The notes: generated by a model from the letters alone, not told the origin. A DNA stretch of 64,000 nucleotides from Mycobacterium sp. KBS0706 (GCF_005938675.2 NZ_VCCH02000005.1:62001-126000), one strand, 5' to 3'; counted from the stretch's first letter, positions 44,532-55,220 are shown. Program-made: numbers and translations.

Positions 44532-45548
44532 CTACCCGTGCTCCGACGTCTTGGTCAGGTACGGCGCCAGATTGGCCGGGACCGGGATCACGGCGAGGGT
44601 CTTGAGGCGGGCGACGGCCCGGCGTTCGGCAGCCTGCAGATGCGTCTCCAGCACCGCGGCGGCGGCCGGCCAGGCCTCTTGCGCCAAAAGCTCCAGCACC
44701 AGCCGGTGCTCGGTCAGGATCGGCTGGTCGTCGGCGATGCCGAGCGAGCGGGTGAAGGCGTGGGTGGCCAGCAGCGGCAGCTGGTTGTGGCGCAAGGCGT
44801 CGGCCAGACGGGCGTTCGGCGTCGCCAGCACGCAGCGGACATGCAGGTCCTCCTCGATCTCGTCCATGGTCTCGGGCGGCGGCTTCGGGCCGGCCGCCTC
44901 GGCCCGGCGCAGACGGTCCAGCATCGCCTCGATGTCGCCGCTCGGCACTGACGGCGCAGCGCTGACCAGGGCCGGCGGCTCGAGCAGCCGGCGCATCTCG
45001 TAGAGCTCGCGGATCGCCCGGGCGGTCAGCGGCCCGGCGATCCAGTGCGAGCTGGCGTTCTTCTCGATCAGCCCGCGCTCCTGCAGCCGGCCCAGCACGT
45101 CGCGCACCACGGTCCGGCTGACGCCGAAATGGTCGGCCATCTCGGCCTCGACGATGCGGTAGCGGCCGAACACCAGGCAGGAGGCGATCTGGCGCTCGGC
45201 GGTGGCGTAGATCCGCTCCCAGGAGGCGCGGGACTGCTGCGCCTCGTCGATCTCCTCCGCCGCGTCCAGGCCGAAGCCGCGGATGTCGGTGCGCAACGGC
45301 GCCGCGCCGGCCGCCTCCGGCCCCACCAGGTAGCCCCGGCCCTCGAAGCGGTGGATCAGCCCATCCGCCTCCAGCCGCGCCAGCGCCCGCTGCACCGGGG
45401 CCCGGCTGGTCTGGAAGATCTCGGCGATCGGCCCTTCCAGCAGCACCAGCCCGGCCGGCAGCCGCCCGGCGCCGATCGACGCCCGCAGCGCACGCTCGAC
45501 GATCTCGTAGAGCCGCGGCGGGGACGCGTTCGTCGCCGTGTCCGTCAT
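44532..45548 (-). CDS. GntR-family regulator with two winged-helix domains
   Basis: The 338-residue protein has two tandem GntR winged helices: residues about 10-75 (EIFQTSRAPVQRALARLEADG) and about 108-172 (EMADHFGVSRTVVRDVLGRLQERG), each followed by a recognisable wing, then an FCD-like helical domain (about 175-320). Most GntR regulators have only one winged helix per chain. It is divergent from the transport/hydrolase operon at 45917-56459. Two repeats in the intergenic region could each be bound by one winged helix or by a dimer. Confidence 0.88.
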   Translation of the reverse strand: MTDTATNASPPRLYEIVERALRASIGAGRLPAGLVLLEGPIAEIFQTSRAPVQRALARLEADGLIHRFEGRGYLVGPEAAGAAPLRTDIRGFGLDAAEEIDEAQQSRASWERIYATAERQIASCLVFGRYRIVEAEMADHFGVSRTVVRDVLGRLQERGLIEKNASSHWIAGPLTARAIRELYEMRRLLEPPALVSAAPSVPSGDIEAMLDRLRRAEAAGPKPPPETMDEIEEDLHVRCVLATPNARLADALRHNQLPLLATHAFTRSLGIADDQPILTEHRLVLELLAQEAWPAAAAVLETHLQAAERRAVARLKTLAVIPVPANLAPYLTKTSEHG

Positions 45549-45655
45549 GTCCTGCAGCAGCGTTCCGTCCGTCCGGGTGATCCTGGTCCTCTGATGGCCC
45601 CCGCGGCGCCAAGGCGCAAGTGGCCGTTGCCTATGGCATGGGCAGCGGCACCGGG

Positions 45656-45804
45656 AAAATGACTATCGCATACCCAAAGCGCCGCCTTGGGTCTCAGGGC
45701 CTGCCCGAAACTTGGACAGACAGGCTTGTCGAGGCTGATAGGAACCGGATCTCGCGACATGGCGAAGCTTTCGATCACCATAAAAAGACTATTGCATACT
45801 AAAA
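45656..45804. promoter_or_regulatory. Direct repeats AAAANGACTATYGCATAC in GntR/ABC divergent region
   Basis: Two copies of GACTATYGCATAC in A-rich context lie at 45656-45678 and 45782-45804, 126 bases apart between start codons. Between them no gene was found (45549-45916 is otherwise empty). The TATYGCATA core resembles half-sites of GntR FCD regulators. They are likely operators of the neighbouring double-winged-helix regulator. Confidence 0.55.
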
Positions 45805-45916
45805 TCATTTTTGACTAGGCTTCCCGAGCTTCACATCGACCAACGTGCAGCGGCACATGCCGAAAGACGCGGATGGGACGTGAGGCTCAGGGCACGGCTT
45901 GGAGATTCGGGGACGC

Positions 45917-46990
45917 ATGACTCTGCTCCTGGAACTGAGCGGCATCACCAAGGCCTATGGCGGCGCGCCGGCGCTGAGCGACCTGTCGCTGGCGGTCGGC
46001 GCGGGCGAGTACCTGTCCATCCTCGGACCCAGCGGCTCCGGCAAATCCACTATGCTGCGGGTGGTCGCCGGCTTCGAGACGCCGGATGACGGCGACGTCC
46101 GGCTGGAGGGACGCTCGATCCTGTCGATTCCGGCGCATGAGCGCGGCATCGGCTTCGTGTTCCAGGGCTTCGCCCTGTTCCCGCACATGAGCGTCTTCGA
46201 CAATGTCGCCTACGGCCTGCTCCACCGCAGCCGCGGCCCGGTATCGGACGAGGCGGAGATCCGCCGCCGCGTCGGCGAGGCGCTGGAACTGCTGGGCCTG
46301 ACCGGCCTCGGCGCCCGTGCCGTCAGCCAGATCTCCGGCGGCCAGAAGCAGCGCGTCGCCCTGGCCCGCACCTTGGTCACCGACCCCAAGATCGTGCTGC
46401 TGGACGAGCCGCTGGGCGCGCTCGACGCCAATCTGCGCGAGCGGATGATGATCGAGCTGAAACGCATCCAGGCCCAGCTCGGAGGTACCTTCCTGCATGT
46501 CACCGGCAATGAGCAGGAGGCGCTGGCGATGGGCCACCGCACCGCCGTGCTGGACCGCGGACGGATCGCCGAGATCAGCCCGCCGCAGACGTTGTACAAC
46601 CGGCCGGGATCGGTCCGGGTCGCGCGTTTCCTCAATTGCTACAACATCTTCGAGGGCATGGTCGGCGACGGCGCCTTCCGCTTCGCCGAGGCGGCCCTGC
46701 CGCTGCCGGGCGATGCCCCTGCCGGCGCGGCCGCCTACTGCATCCGCGCCGACAAGGTGACGGTGGCCGAGGAGACGGAGCCGGCGGCGCCGGGCGAGGC
46801 CGCCCTGCCCGGCCGCTTCATCGCCAGCGAGTATTCCGGCGCCCGGGTGACCTATCTGTTCGACGTCGCCGGCAGCCGGCCGGTCGAAGTCGAATACCAT
46901 CTGAGCCACCGCCGACCGAGGAGCTTCGACGCCGGGCGCCGCTATGCGCTGCGCTGGCCGGCGGCCGACGCCCTCGTGTTCCGCGGCTGA
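45917..46990 (+). CDS. ABC transporter ATPase lacking the switch histidine
   Basis: The 357-residue protein is PotA/UgpC-like: Walker A GPSGSGKST (38-46), Q-loop Q83, signature ISGGQKQR, Walker [13 protein letters not shown] with Glu164, then a TOBE-type C-terminal domain. The switch (H-loop) position reads HVTGNEQEAL, with Gly197 where almost all ABC ATPases have histidine. The ATG at 45917 is preferred to a TTG at 45899. It is first in the operon, before two permeases; a second ATPase with a normal switch is encoded at 51608-52705. Confidence 0.9.
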   Translation: MTLLLELSGITKAYGGAPALSDLSLAVGAGEYLSILGPSGSGKSTMLRVVAGFETPDDGDVRLEGRSILSIPAHERGIGFVFQGFALFPHMSVFDNVAYGLLHRSRGPVSDEAEIRRRVGEALELLGLTGLGARAVSQISGGQKQRVALARTLVTDPKIVLLDEPLGALDANLRERMMIELKRIQAQLGGTFLHVTGNEQEALAMGHRTAVLDRGRIAEISPPQTLYNRPGSVRVARFLNCYNIFEGMVGDGAFRFAEAALPLPGDAPAGAAAYCIRADKVTVAEETEPAAPGEAALPGRFIASEYSGARVTYLFDVAGSRPVEVEYHLSHRRPRSFDAGRRYALRWPAADALVFRG

Positions 46991-47003
46991 GGCGGGGGCG
47001 TCG

Positions 47004-47909
47004 ATGAGCGTCGGAGCGGAGATCATGACCGAGACGGTGCCGGCCCCGGCCGCCAGGCGGCGCACCGGGCGGCGGGTGGCGGCGCTGCTGGCGGCGCCGG
47101 GGGCCCTGTGGATGACCGCCTTCCTGGTCGTCCCGATCGCGATGATGGTCTATGTCAGCTTCTGGACCCAGAAGACCTTCACCATCGAGCCGACGCTGAC
47201 CCTGCAGAACTGGGGCACCTTCTTCGGCACCTCGACCTATCTGTCGGCGCTGTGGACCACGGTCCGGATCTGGCTGATCGTGCTGGCGACGACGCTGGCG
47301 CTGGGCTATCCGGTCGCCCTCTATATCGGCCTGTTCGTCCGCAACAAGACGGTCCAGACCATCCTGCTGGTGGTTTGCGTCGTGCCGTTCTGGACCTCGT
47401 TCCTGATCCGGGTGCTGGCCTGGCGCCCGATGCTGGGCACCGAGGGCGCGGTCAACATCCTCTTGATGAAGCTGGGCGTGGTGTCGGAGCCGGTGGCGGG
47501 CCTGCTGTTCACCGAGCTCAGCGTCGTCATCGGCATGACCCAGATCTATGTCGTATTCATGGTCGGGCCGATCGCGTTCATGCTGTCGCGGATCGAGCCG
47601 AGCCTGATCGAGGCGGCGCGCGACCTGGGCGCCGGCACCGGCCGCATCTTCCGCACCGTGATCCTGCCCTTGAGCCTGCCCGGCGTGATCGTCGGCGCGA
47701 TCTTCGTGTCGGTCATGGTGCTGGGCGAGTTCGCCACCGCCGCCGCCCTGTCCGGCCGCAAGGTCAACATGCTGGGCAACATCATCGTCACCCAGGTCGG
47801 GTCGCTGAAATGGGCCTTCGCCGCCGTGGTCGGCGTGATCCTGACCGTGGTGATGGGGATCGTCGTCGCCGGGCTGCTGCGGCTGGTCGACCTGCGGAAG
47901 GAGCTCTGA
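47004..47909 (+). CDS. ABC transporter permease (PotB type)
   Basis: The 301-residue protein has six predicted spans and the PotB/FbpB-type EAA motif IEAARDLGAGTGRIFRTVILPLSLPGV. It carries the long periplasmic segment after the first span usual for spermidine/putrescine-type importers. It pairs with the permease encoded five bases downstream. ATG at 47004 is the first after the ATPase stop. Confidence 0.92.
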   Translation: MSVGAEIMTETVPAPAARRRTGRRVAALLAAPGALWMTAFLVVPIAMMVYVSFWTQKTFTIEPTLTLQNWGTFFGTSTYLSALWTTVRIWLIVLATTLALGYPVALYIGLFVRNKTVQTILLVVCVVPFWTSFLIRVLAWRPMLGTEGAVNILLMKLGVVSEPVAGLLFTELSVVIGMTQIYVVFMVGPIAFMLSRIEPSLIEAARDLGAGTGRIFRTVILPLSLPGVIVGAIFVSVMVLGEFATAAALSGRKVNMLGNIIVTQVGSLKWAFAAVVGVILTVVMGIVVAGLLRLVDLRKEL

Positions 47910-47913
47910 GGCC

Positions 47914-48765
47914 ATGCAGGGGCAGCCGCTTCTCCGCACCGCGCTGATGGCGTTCACGGCGCTGTTCATCGTCTTCCTGTACGGCCCGCTGGCGGTGCTG
48001 GCGACGCTGAGCTTCCAGTCAGGGCCCGAGGGCGGGCCGCAATTCCCGATCATCGAATGGTCGACCTACTGGTACCAGCACCTGTTCGGCTGGGCGCCGC
48101 CGTCGCGCGTGGCGCCCCTGGCGATCGGCGACGCGCTGGTCCGGTCCCTGACCCTGGCCTTCATGACCATGGTGGTGGCGACGGTGCTGGGCACCCTGTC
48201 GGCCCAGGCCTTCCGGTCGCGCTTCCGCGGCTCCGGCATCGTCTTCTACCTGATCGTGCTGGGCATGATGGTGCCGGGCGTGCTGGTCGGGCTCGGCGTC
48301 GCCCTGGTGGCCAATGAGCTGGGCATCCCGCGAGCCTGGTGGGGGACGTCCTTCGTCACCCATGTAGTCTACACCTTCCCCTTCGCCTTCCTGGTCATGC
48401 TGGCGATCTTCAACCGCTTCGACCGGTCGATCGAGGAGGCGTCCTGGAGCCTGGGCGTCAGCCCCGCCCGCACCTTCCGCAAGATCACCTTCCCGCTGAT
48501 CTTCCCGGGGGTGCTGAGCGCGATGCTGTTCGCCTTCACGCTCAGCTACGATGAGTTCCCGCGCACCCTGTTCACCGCCGGCGGCGGCCAGACCCTGCCG
48601 CTGACGATCTACGGCACCTTCTCGGTCGAGATCCATCCGAACATCTTCGCCTTCGGGGTGCTGACCACCCTGTTCTCCTTCGCCCTGCTCGCCGTCTACG
48701 GGGTGCTGATGGCGCTGTCGGTCCGCCGGGCCAAGCGCGTCGCGATCCAGGAGGAGGTGCGATGA
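47914..48765 (+). CDS. ABC transporter permease (PotC type)
   Basis: The 283-residue protein has six predicted spans and the EAA loop IEEASWSLGVSPARTFRKITFPLIFPGVL. It shows the PotC-type FTLSYDEFPRTLFTAGGG segment. Its end overlaps the first SDR gene by four bases. With the PotB-type partner it makes the channel of the importer; substrate class is polyamine-like or a small organic cation/acid by family, not proven. Confidence 0.92.
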   Translation: MQGQPLLRTALMAFTALFIVFLYGPLAVLATLSFQSGPEGGPQFPIIEWSTYWYQHLFGWAPPSRVAPLAIGDALVRSLTLAFMTMVVATVLGTLSAQAFRSRFRGSGIVFYLIVLGMMVPGVLVGLGVALVANELGIPRAWWGTSFVTHVVYTFPFAFLVMLAIFNRFDRSIEEASWSLGVSPARTFRKITFPLIFPGVLSAMLFAFTLSYDEFPRTLFTAGGGQTLPLTIYGTFSVEIHPNIFAFGVLTTLFSFALLAVYGVLMALSVRRAKRVAIQEEVR

Positions 48766-49508
48766 GGGCGCTGGCCGACCACATCGCCATCGTCACCGGC
48801 GCCGCCAGCGGCATCGGCAAAGCGATCGCGGAGCGGCTGGCGGGCGCCGGGGCCGCGGTGCTGATCGCCGACCTGCACGCCGACCGGGCCGAGGCCGTTG
48901 CGGCCACGCTGCGCGCCGCCGGCGGCCGGGCCGAGGCGGTCGGCGCCGATGTCTCCGACGCCGAGGCGGTGCAGCGGATCTTTACCGCCGGGCGCAAGGC
49001 ATTCGGCGACTGCACGCTGTTGGTCAACAACGCCGGCCATGTCCACCAGTCGCCCTTCGAGGCGTTGGCGGTCGCCGACTGGGACCGGATGATCGCAGTG
49101 CATCTGCGCGGCACCTTCCTGTGCTGCCGCGCCGCCCTGCCGGCGATGCTGGCGGCCGGCGACGGGGTGATCGTCAACATCGCCTCGCAGCTGGGCCAGA
49201 TCGGCGGCGTCGACCTGGTGCATTACAGCGCCGCCAAGGCTGGGATCATCGGCCTGACCAAGGCGCTGGCGCGCGAGGTCAGCGCCCGCGGCGTGCGGGT
49301 CAACGCGGTGGCGCCCGGGCCGATCGACACCGAGCTGGTGCGGGCCCTGTCCGCCGAATGGCAGGCGGCGAAGAAGGCGCAGTTGCCGCTCGGCCGCTTC
49401 GGCGCGCCCGAGGATGTGGCCGAGACCGTGGCCTTCCTCGCCTCCCCCGCCGCCGCGATCTATGTCGGCCAGACGCTGGGGCCCAATTCCGGCGACGTGA
49501 TGCTGTAG
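48762..49508 (+). CDS. Short-chain dehydrogenase/reductase 1
   Basis: The 248-residue protein has the SDR cofactor motif TGAASGIG, NNAGHVHQ, and the catalytic SQLG...Tyr-Ser-Ala-Ala-Lys (HYSAAKAG). It is of the FabG-like classical type. Acidic residues after the second strand (IADLHADR) favour NAD(+). It overlaps the permease gene by four bases, so it is transcribed with the transporter and presumably oxidises the imported compound. Confidence 0.92.
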   Translation: MRALADHIAIVTGAASGIGKAIAERLAGAGAAVLIADLHADRAEAVAATLRAAGGRAEAVGADVSDAEAVQRIFTAGRKAFGDCTLLVNNAGHVHQSPFEALAVADWDRMIAVHLRGTFLCCRAALPAMLAAGDGVIVNIASQLGQIGGVDLVHYSAAKAGIIGLTKALAREVSARGVRVNAVAPGPIDTELVRALSAEWQAAKKAQLPLGRFGAPEDVAETVAFLASPAAAIYVGQTLGPNSGDVML

Positions 49509-49516
49509 GAGGAATG

Positions 49517-50275
49517 ATGACCCGCAAGGTTGCCCTGATCACGGGCGCCGGCATCGGCATCGGCCGGGCCACGGCCCTGGCCTTCGCCGGCGCCGGCCAT
49601 CACGTGGTCGTGACCGACGTGCTGGAGGCCGAGGGCCGCGCCACCGCCAAGGCGATCGGCGACGCCGGCGGCAGCGGCGAGTTCCAGCATCTCGACGTCA
49701 CCGACACCGGGCGGGTCAACGCCGTGGTCGCCGATGTCGAGGCGCGGCACGGCGCGCTGGACGCGCTGGTCGCCAATGCCGGCATCGCCCACCGCGTGCC
49801 GCTGTCGCAGATGACCGACGCGAAGTGGGACCACACCTTCGACGTCGACCTGAAAGGCATCTTCCGCGTGGTCCGCGCCGCCCTGCCCGGCATGCGCACC
49901 CGCGGCCAGGGCGCCATCGTCGCCCTGTCCTCGATCATGGGCGTGGCCTATGGCTGGGACGAGCATGTGCACTACTCCGCCGCCAAATCCGGCGTGGTCG
50001 GGCTGGTGCGCGGCCTGGCGGTGGAGCTGGCGCGCAGCGGCATCCGCGTCAACGGCATCGCCCCCGGCTACATCCGCACCGCCCAGGCCCTGTCGCGCGA
50101 GCATTCGCTGGGGCCGGAGGGGCTGGAGAAGGCGGCTGCGTTCATCCCCATGGGCCGGGTCGGCGAGCCGGACGACATCGCCGACGTGGCGCTGTTCCTG
50201 GCCTCGCCGGCGGCCCGCTACATCACCGGCCAGACCATCGTCGTCGACGGCGGCCTTTTGGTCGGACGGTACTGA
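49517..50275 (+). CDS. Short-chain dehydrogenase/reductase 2
   Basis: The 252-residue protein has the SDR motif TGAGIGIG, NAGIAH, SSIMGV with Tyr in HYSAAKSG, and Asp after the second strand (TDVLEAEG), again favouring NAD(+). The ATG at 49517 has GGAGG four bases upstream; the ATG at 49514 is directly adjacent to that signal. A second, distinct SDR in the same operon indicates two successive or alternative oxidations. Confidence 0.9.
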   Translation: MTRKVALITGAGIGIGRATALAFAGAGHHVVVTDVLEAEGRATAKAIGDAGGSGEFQHLDVTDTGRVNAVVADVEARHGALDALVANAGIAHRVPLSQMTDAKWDHTFDVDLKGIFRVVRAALPGMRTRGQGAIVALSSIMGVAYGWDEHVHYSAAKSGVVGLVRGLAVELARSGIRVNGIAPGYIRTAQALSREHSLGPEGLEKAAAFIPMGRVGEPDDIADVALFLASPAARYITGQTIVVDGGLLVGRY

Positions 50276-50347
50276 CAAACGAATCTTGGCGGCCCCGCTG
50301 AGAAGGGCCGGTTTTCGGGTGGTTTTTCACGAAACGGGAGACTTCGC

Positions 50348-51583
50348 ATGGCACAGTTTCCGAGCCTGAGCCGCAGGCAGATCCTGCAGGGCACGATCGG
50401 CGCCACCGCCCTGGCGATGGGCGGCGGCACGCCCTTCCTCAACTCGCGCCGCGCCTATGCCCAGGCCGGCGCCCTGGCCAAGGAGCAGCTGCGCACCATC
50501 GGCCTGTCAGTCACGGTGCAGGACCGCATCCTGGCCGATTTCAAGGCGGCCTCCGGCGTCGGCGGCACCCAGGGCACGGCGGCGACCTTCCCCGACGCCC
50601 AGACCAAGATCCTGTCCGGCGCCACCGACTACGACTGCTGGGAGGTGATCGGCGAGCGGCTGCCCTCGGTGGTGATGACCAACAACGTCACCGCCATCCC
50701 GGCCTCGGGCCTGAAGAACTGGGCCAACATCCGCGACACCTTCACCAAGCCGGACCCGAAATGGCCGCGCGGCGCGCAGATCGTCGGCCAGATCTGGAAG
50801 GACGAGGCGCAGACCGAGCTGTGGATGGTGCCGGCGGTCTACAATTATGACTCAATCGGCTTCAACCCGTCGGTGCTGTCCGACGAGGAGGCCAACACCT
50901 GGACCGCGATCTTCGACCCGAAGTTCAAGGGCCGGTCCGGGCTGAACACCGACCCGCTGATCGCGCTGGGCCAGGCCATCATGGCGATGAACTCGTTGGG
51001 ACTTTCCTCCGTTCAGAATCCAGGCAACCCCAGCGAGGCCGAGATCGACGAGGCGATGAAGTTCCTGGTGTCGAAGAAGAAGGACGGCCAGTTCCGCGCC
51101 CTGTGGGGCGATTTCGGCGAGCTGGTGAACCTGATGGCGTCGGGCGAGATGGTGGTGTGCGACGCCTGGCAGCCGGCCGTCATGGCGGTCAAGGCGCAGG
51201 GCAAGCCCTGCCGCTACGCCGTGCCGAAGGAGGGGTACCGCGCCTGGGCCATCGGCGTGTCGCTGATCGCCAGCTCGCCGAACCAGGCCGCGGTGACGGC
51301 CTATGCCGATTACTGGCTGTCCGGCCCGCCGGCGATCACGGTGTCGGAGCAGGGCTACTACTCCCCCACCACCAACATCAAATCGGTGATGGCGCCGGAG
51401 AAATACGGCTTCTGGTACGAAGGCAAGCCCTGGGTCGGCGCGCCCGACCGCGGCATCAAGGAGGGCGACCTGCGCGACGGCGGCTCGCTGGAGACCCGGG
51501 CATCGCATGTCGCCTACTGGCACCAGTGGCCGGACCAATACGACCACGTGATCCAGAAATGGGACGAGTTCCTGAACGCCTGA
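50348..51583 (+). CDS. Tat-exported ABC substrate-binding protein (PotD type)
   Basis: The 411-residue protein begins with a twin-arginine signal (SLSRRQILQ, then hydrophobic GTIGATALAMGGG, cleavage near AYA-Q), so it is folded in the cytosol before export. The mature part belongs to the extracellular SBP_bac_8/PotD type (PAVYNYDSIGFN; CDAWQPAVMAVKAQGK). It and the later protein at 55221-56459 share the C-terminal YWYEGKP/GGS...RAS segments and are paralogues. It supplies ligand to the PotB/PotC-type permeases. Confidence 0.9.
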   Translation: MAQFPSLSRRQILQGTIGATALAMGGGTPFLNSRRAYAQAGALAKEQLRTIGLSVTVQDRILADFKAASGVGGTQGTAATFPDAQTKILSGATDYDCWEVIGERLPSVVMTNNVTAIPASGLKNWANIRDTFTKPDPKWPRGAQIVGQIWKDEAQTELWMVPAVYNYDSIGFNPSVLSDEEANTWTAIFDPKFKGRSGLNTDPLIALGQAIMAMNSLGLSSVQNPGNPSEAEIDEAMKFLVSKKKDGQFRALWGDFGELVNLMASGEMVVCDAWQPAVMAVKAQGKPCRYAVPKEGYRAWAIGVSLIASSPNQAAVTAYADYWLSGPPAITVSEQGYYSPTTNIKSVMAPEKYGFWYEGKPWVGAPDRGIKEGDLRDGGSLETRASHVAYWHQWPDQYDHVIQKWDEFLNA

Positions 51584-51607
51584 CGCGGTGAAGCGAGGGG
51601 ACGCACA

Positions 51608-52705
51608 GTGACCTACGATCTCGAGCTCGCCGGCGTCGGCAAGACCTATCCGGACGGCACGCCGGCGGTGATCGATTTCGACCTGCGCGCGGCGAAGGGG
51701 GAATTCATCTCCTTCGTCGGCCCCTCGGGCTGCGGCAAGACCACGACCTTGCGGATGATCGCCGGCTTCGAGGAGATCAGCACCGGCGACGTGCTGGTGC
51801 GCGGGCGGCGGATCAACGACCTGCCGCCCGAGCGCCGCCCGACCTCGACCATCTTCCAGAACTTCGCCCTGTTCCCGCACATGACCGTGCGCCAGAACAT
51901 CGAATACGGGCTGAGGGTGAAGGGCCTGCCGGCGGCCGAGCGCCGGGCGAAGGCCGACCGGATGATGCAGGTGCTGGACCTGGCGGACATCGCCGACCGC
52001 CGCAGCTCCGGTCTGTCCGGCGGCCAGCGCCAGCGCACCGCCCTGGCCCGCGGCCTGGTGGTCGAGCCCGACATCCTGCTGCTGGACGAGCCGCTGGGCG
52101 CGCTGGACGCCAACCTGCGCAAGTCGATCCAGGCCGAGCTGAAGCTGCTGCAGCGCAACATCGGCATCACCTTCGTCTTCGTCACCCATGCCCAGTCCGA
52201 GGCGCTGGCCCTGTCGGACCGCATCGTGGTGATGAATCGCGGCCGGGTGGAGCAGATCAGCCCGCCCGAGGAGATCTACCGCCGGCCGCAGACCGAGTTC
52301 GTGGCCCGCTTCATCGGCCGCAACACGGTGCTGGCGGGACGGCTGGAGGCGCGGGACGGCGCCGTGGCCCGGGTCGGGACCGGCTTCGGCCCGCTGCACG
52401 GCACGCTGAACGACCCGACGCTGAAGGTCGGCGATGCCGCCGCGGTGGTGGTGCCGTCCGAGGCGATCGACGTGGTCGGCGCCGCCGGGGCCGCTTCGCT
52501 GGCCGGGCGCGGCGACACCCTGCCCGGCCGGCTGATCGGCCAGGCCGTCACCGGCCATGCGCTGCACCTGACCATCGGGCTTGCGGATGGCCGCGAGATC
52601 GGGGTCGAGAGCCATGTCGACAAATATGCCGCCGGCTGGTCGGGCGAGGAGATCGTGCTCGGCTGGCAGCCGGGCGAGGCGACCGTGATCCGGGCGGCCG
52701 CGTGA
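51608..52705 (+). CDS. ABC transporter ATPase (PotA/UgpC type)
   Basis: The 365-residue protein starts at a GTG at 51608. Walker [18 protein letters not shown] signature, Walker [13 protein letters not shown] and the switch histidine in [14 protein letters not shown] are all present, followed by TOBE-type regions. It is a complete ATPase, unlike the one at 45917, so the operon encodes one canonical and one switch-less ATPase for a single permease pair. Confidence 0.93.
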   Translation: MTYDLELAGVGKTYPDGTPAVIDFDLRAAKGEFISFVGPSGCGKTTTLRMIAGFEEISTGDVLVRGRRINDLPPERRPTSTIFQNFALFPHMTVRQNIEYGLRVKGLPAAERRAKADRMMQVLDLADIADRRSSGLSGGQRQRTALARGLVVEPDILLLDEPLGALDANLRKSIQAELKLLQRNIGITFVFVTHAQSEALALSDRIVVMNRGRVEQISPPEEIYRRPQTEFVARFIGRNTVLAGRLEARDGAVARVGTGFGPLHGTLNDPTLKVGDAAAVVVPSEAIDVVGAAGAASLAGRGDTLPGRLIGQAVTGHALHLTIGLADGREIGVESHVDKYAAGWSGEEIVLGWQPGEATVIRAAA

Positions 52706-52739
52706 GACGGCGGCGGCCCAACGAGAGGAGGAACCCCTG

Positions 52740-53621
52740 ATGGCGAAAGAGATCCTGTGCGGCTTCGGCGTCGATGTCGATGCGGTGGCCGGGTGGCTCG
52801 GCTCCTATGGCGGCGAGGATTCGCCGGACGACATCTCGCGCGGCCTGTTCTCCGGCGAGGTCGGCAGCCCGCGCCTCTTGAAGCTGTTCGACCGGCTGGG
52901 GATCAAGACCACCTGGTTCATCCCCGGCCATTCGATCGAGACCTTCCCGGAGCAGATGAAGGCCGTCGCGGATGCCGGGCACGAGATCGGCATCCATGGC
53001 TACAGCCACGAGAACCCGATCGCCATGACCCCGGCGCAGGAGGAGGAGGTCCTCGACAAGTGCATCGAGCTGGTGACCCAGCTGTCCGGCCGCCGGCCGA
53101 CCGGCTATGTCGCGCCGTGGTGGGAGTTCAGCCAGGTCAGCAACGAGCTGCTGCTGAAGAAGGGCATCAAGTACGACCACTCGCTGATGCACAAGGACTT
53201 CGAGCCCTACTATGTGCGGGTCGGCGACAGCTGGACCAAGATCGACTTCGCCAAGAAGCCGAGCGAATGGATGGTGCCGCTGAAGCGCGGGGTCGAGACC
53301 GACCTGATCGAGATCCCGGCCAGCTGGTACCTCGACGACCTGCCGCCGATGATGTTCATCAAGAAGTCGCCGAACAGTCACGGCTTCGTCAATCCGCGGC
53401 ATATCGAGGAGATGTGGCGCGACCAGTTCGACTGGGTCTACCGTGAGTACGACTACGCCGTGTTCCCGATCACCATCCACCCGGACGTCGCCGGGCGGCC
53501 CCAGGTGCTGCTGATGCTGGAGCGGCTGTACAACCACATGATCCGCCACCCCGGCGTGCGCTTCGTCACCATGGACGAGATGGCCGACGACTTCGCCCGC
53601 CGGTCGCCGCGGAAGAAGTAA
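52740..53621 (+). CDS. Polysaccharide deacetylase family hydrolase (HpPgdA/PuuE-like)
   Basis: The 293-residue protein is a NodB-fold metal-dependent deacetylase: acidic Asp12/Asp14 (GVDVDA), zinc histidines His86 and His90 in [10 protein letters not shown], and [10 protein letters not shown]. It has no signal peptide, so it acts on a cytosolic substrate and not on cell wall. Relatives with this VDVDAV start include Helicobacter PgdA-like proteins and allantoinase-like PuuE. In this cluster it would deacylate or hydrolyse the imported compound. Confidence 0.88.
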   Translation: MAKEILCGFGVDVDAVAGWLGSYGGEDSPDDISRGLFSGEVGSPRLLKLFDRLGIKTTWFIPGHSIETFPEQMKAVADAGHEIGIHGYSHENPIAMTPAQEEEVLDKCIELVTQLSGRRPTGYVAPWWEFSQVSNELLLKKGIKYDHSLMHKDFEPYYVRVGDSWTKIDFAKKPSEWMVPLKRGVETDLIEIPASWYLDDLPPMMFIKKSPNSHGFVNPRHIEEMWRDQFDWVYREYDYAVFPITIHPDVAGRPQVLLMLERLYNHMIRHPGVRFVTMDEMADDFARRSPRKK

Positions 53622-53644
53622 TCCGGAAGGCATTTCCCTTGTCT

Positions 53645-53722
53645 TGTCATTGCCGGGCTTGACCCGGCAATCCAGAGAGCGTCGACATTCTCTGGATGCC
53701 CGGGTCAAGCCCGGGCATGACA
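53645..53722. repeat. Palindromic repeat with TGTCATTGCCGGG ends
   Basis: TGTCAT...GCCGGGCTTGACCCGGC and GCCCGGGTCAAGCCCGGGC...ATGACA face each other, with TCCAGAGA/TCTCTGGA inside: a 78-bp composite palindrome between the deacetylase and the small CxxC gene. Similar elements are frequent in Alphaproteobacteria. Open frames beginning inside it are ignored. Confidence 0.82.
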
Positions 53723-53766
53723 GTCTTGGGGTTGGGCGTGCTGTCGGCCAGGAGGAGCAGGTCACC

Positions 53767-54083
53767 ATGTGCGGCGTGTGCGGCGTGCTCGGCGGCGAGG
53801 AGCACTGGACGGCGGAATCCGGGCGGCCGGAGGTGTTCGGCGCCGGCCGCACCCGCCGGGCCGAGCGGCTGCACCGCGCCGCCGCCGCCAACCGGATCCT
53901 GACCCTGTTCGGGCTGCGGCTGGACGACTGGCACGGCAGCGCCTTCGTGCTGAGCGGCCCGACCGGCCAGCGCGAGATCGTCGACGCGCTGCCGGCGGTG
54001 TGGGCGGCGGCGGCACGGATGCGGGGCCGGACCATCGACCCGCTGGACCCTGCCCTGCTGGACCGCATCGCCGGGGGTGGCCG

Positions 54084-54087
<4 letters not shown>
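53767..54087 (+). CDS. Small CxxC protein coupled to CobW gene
   Basis: The 106-residue protein starts MCGVCGVLGGEEHW. The Cys2-x-x-Cys5 next to the N-terminus suggests a metal site; an N-terminal-Cys amidotransferase likeness is possible but the rest does not support it. The remainder is helical and basic, without spans. AGGAGGAG lies about ten bases before the ATG. Its stop overlaps the CobW start (ATGA), so the two are translationally coupled. Function unknown; metal delivery or a subunit of the hydrolase is a guess. Confidence 0.7.
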
Positions 54088-55139
<1,052 letters not shown>

Positions 55140-55220
55140 CTGCCGGGAACGGACCCTGCGCCGCACTGGCCAGCCGCCGGCGAATCCGCTTCTAATACGG
55201 CTTCGCCCGGGGGATGGACC

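Noticed and set aside
45620..45802. 60-codon frame in the divergent intergenic region
   Set aside because: It crosses the operator repeats, has no start signal and no domain.
53644..53766. Upstream ATG start for the small CxxC protein
   Set aside because: The extension lies within the palindromic repeat; the ATG at 53767 is preceded by AGGAGGAG.
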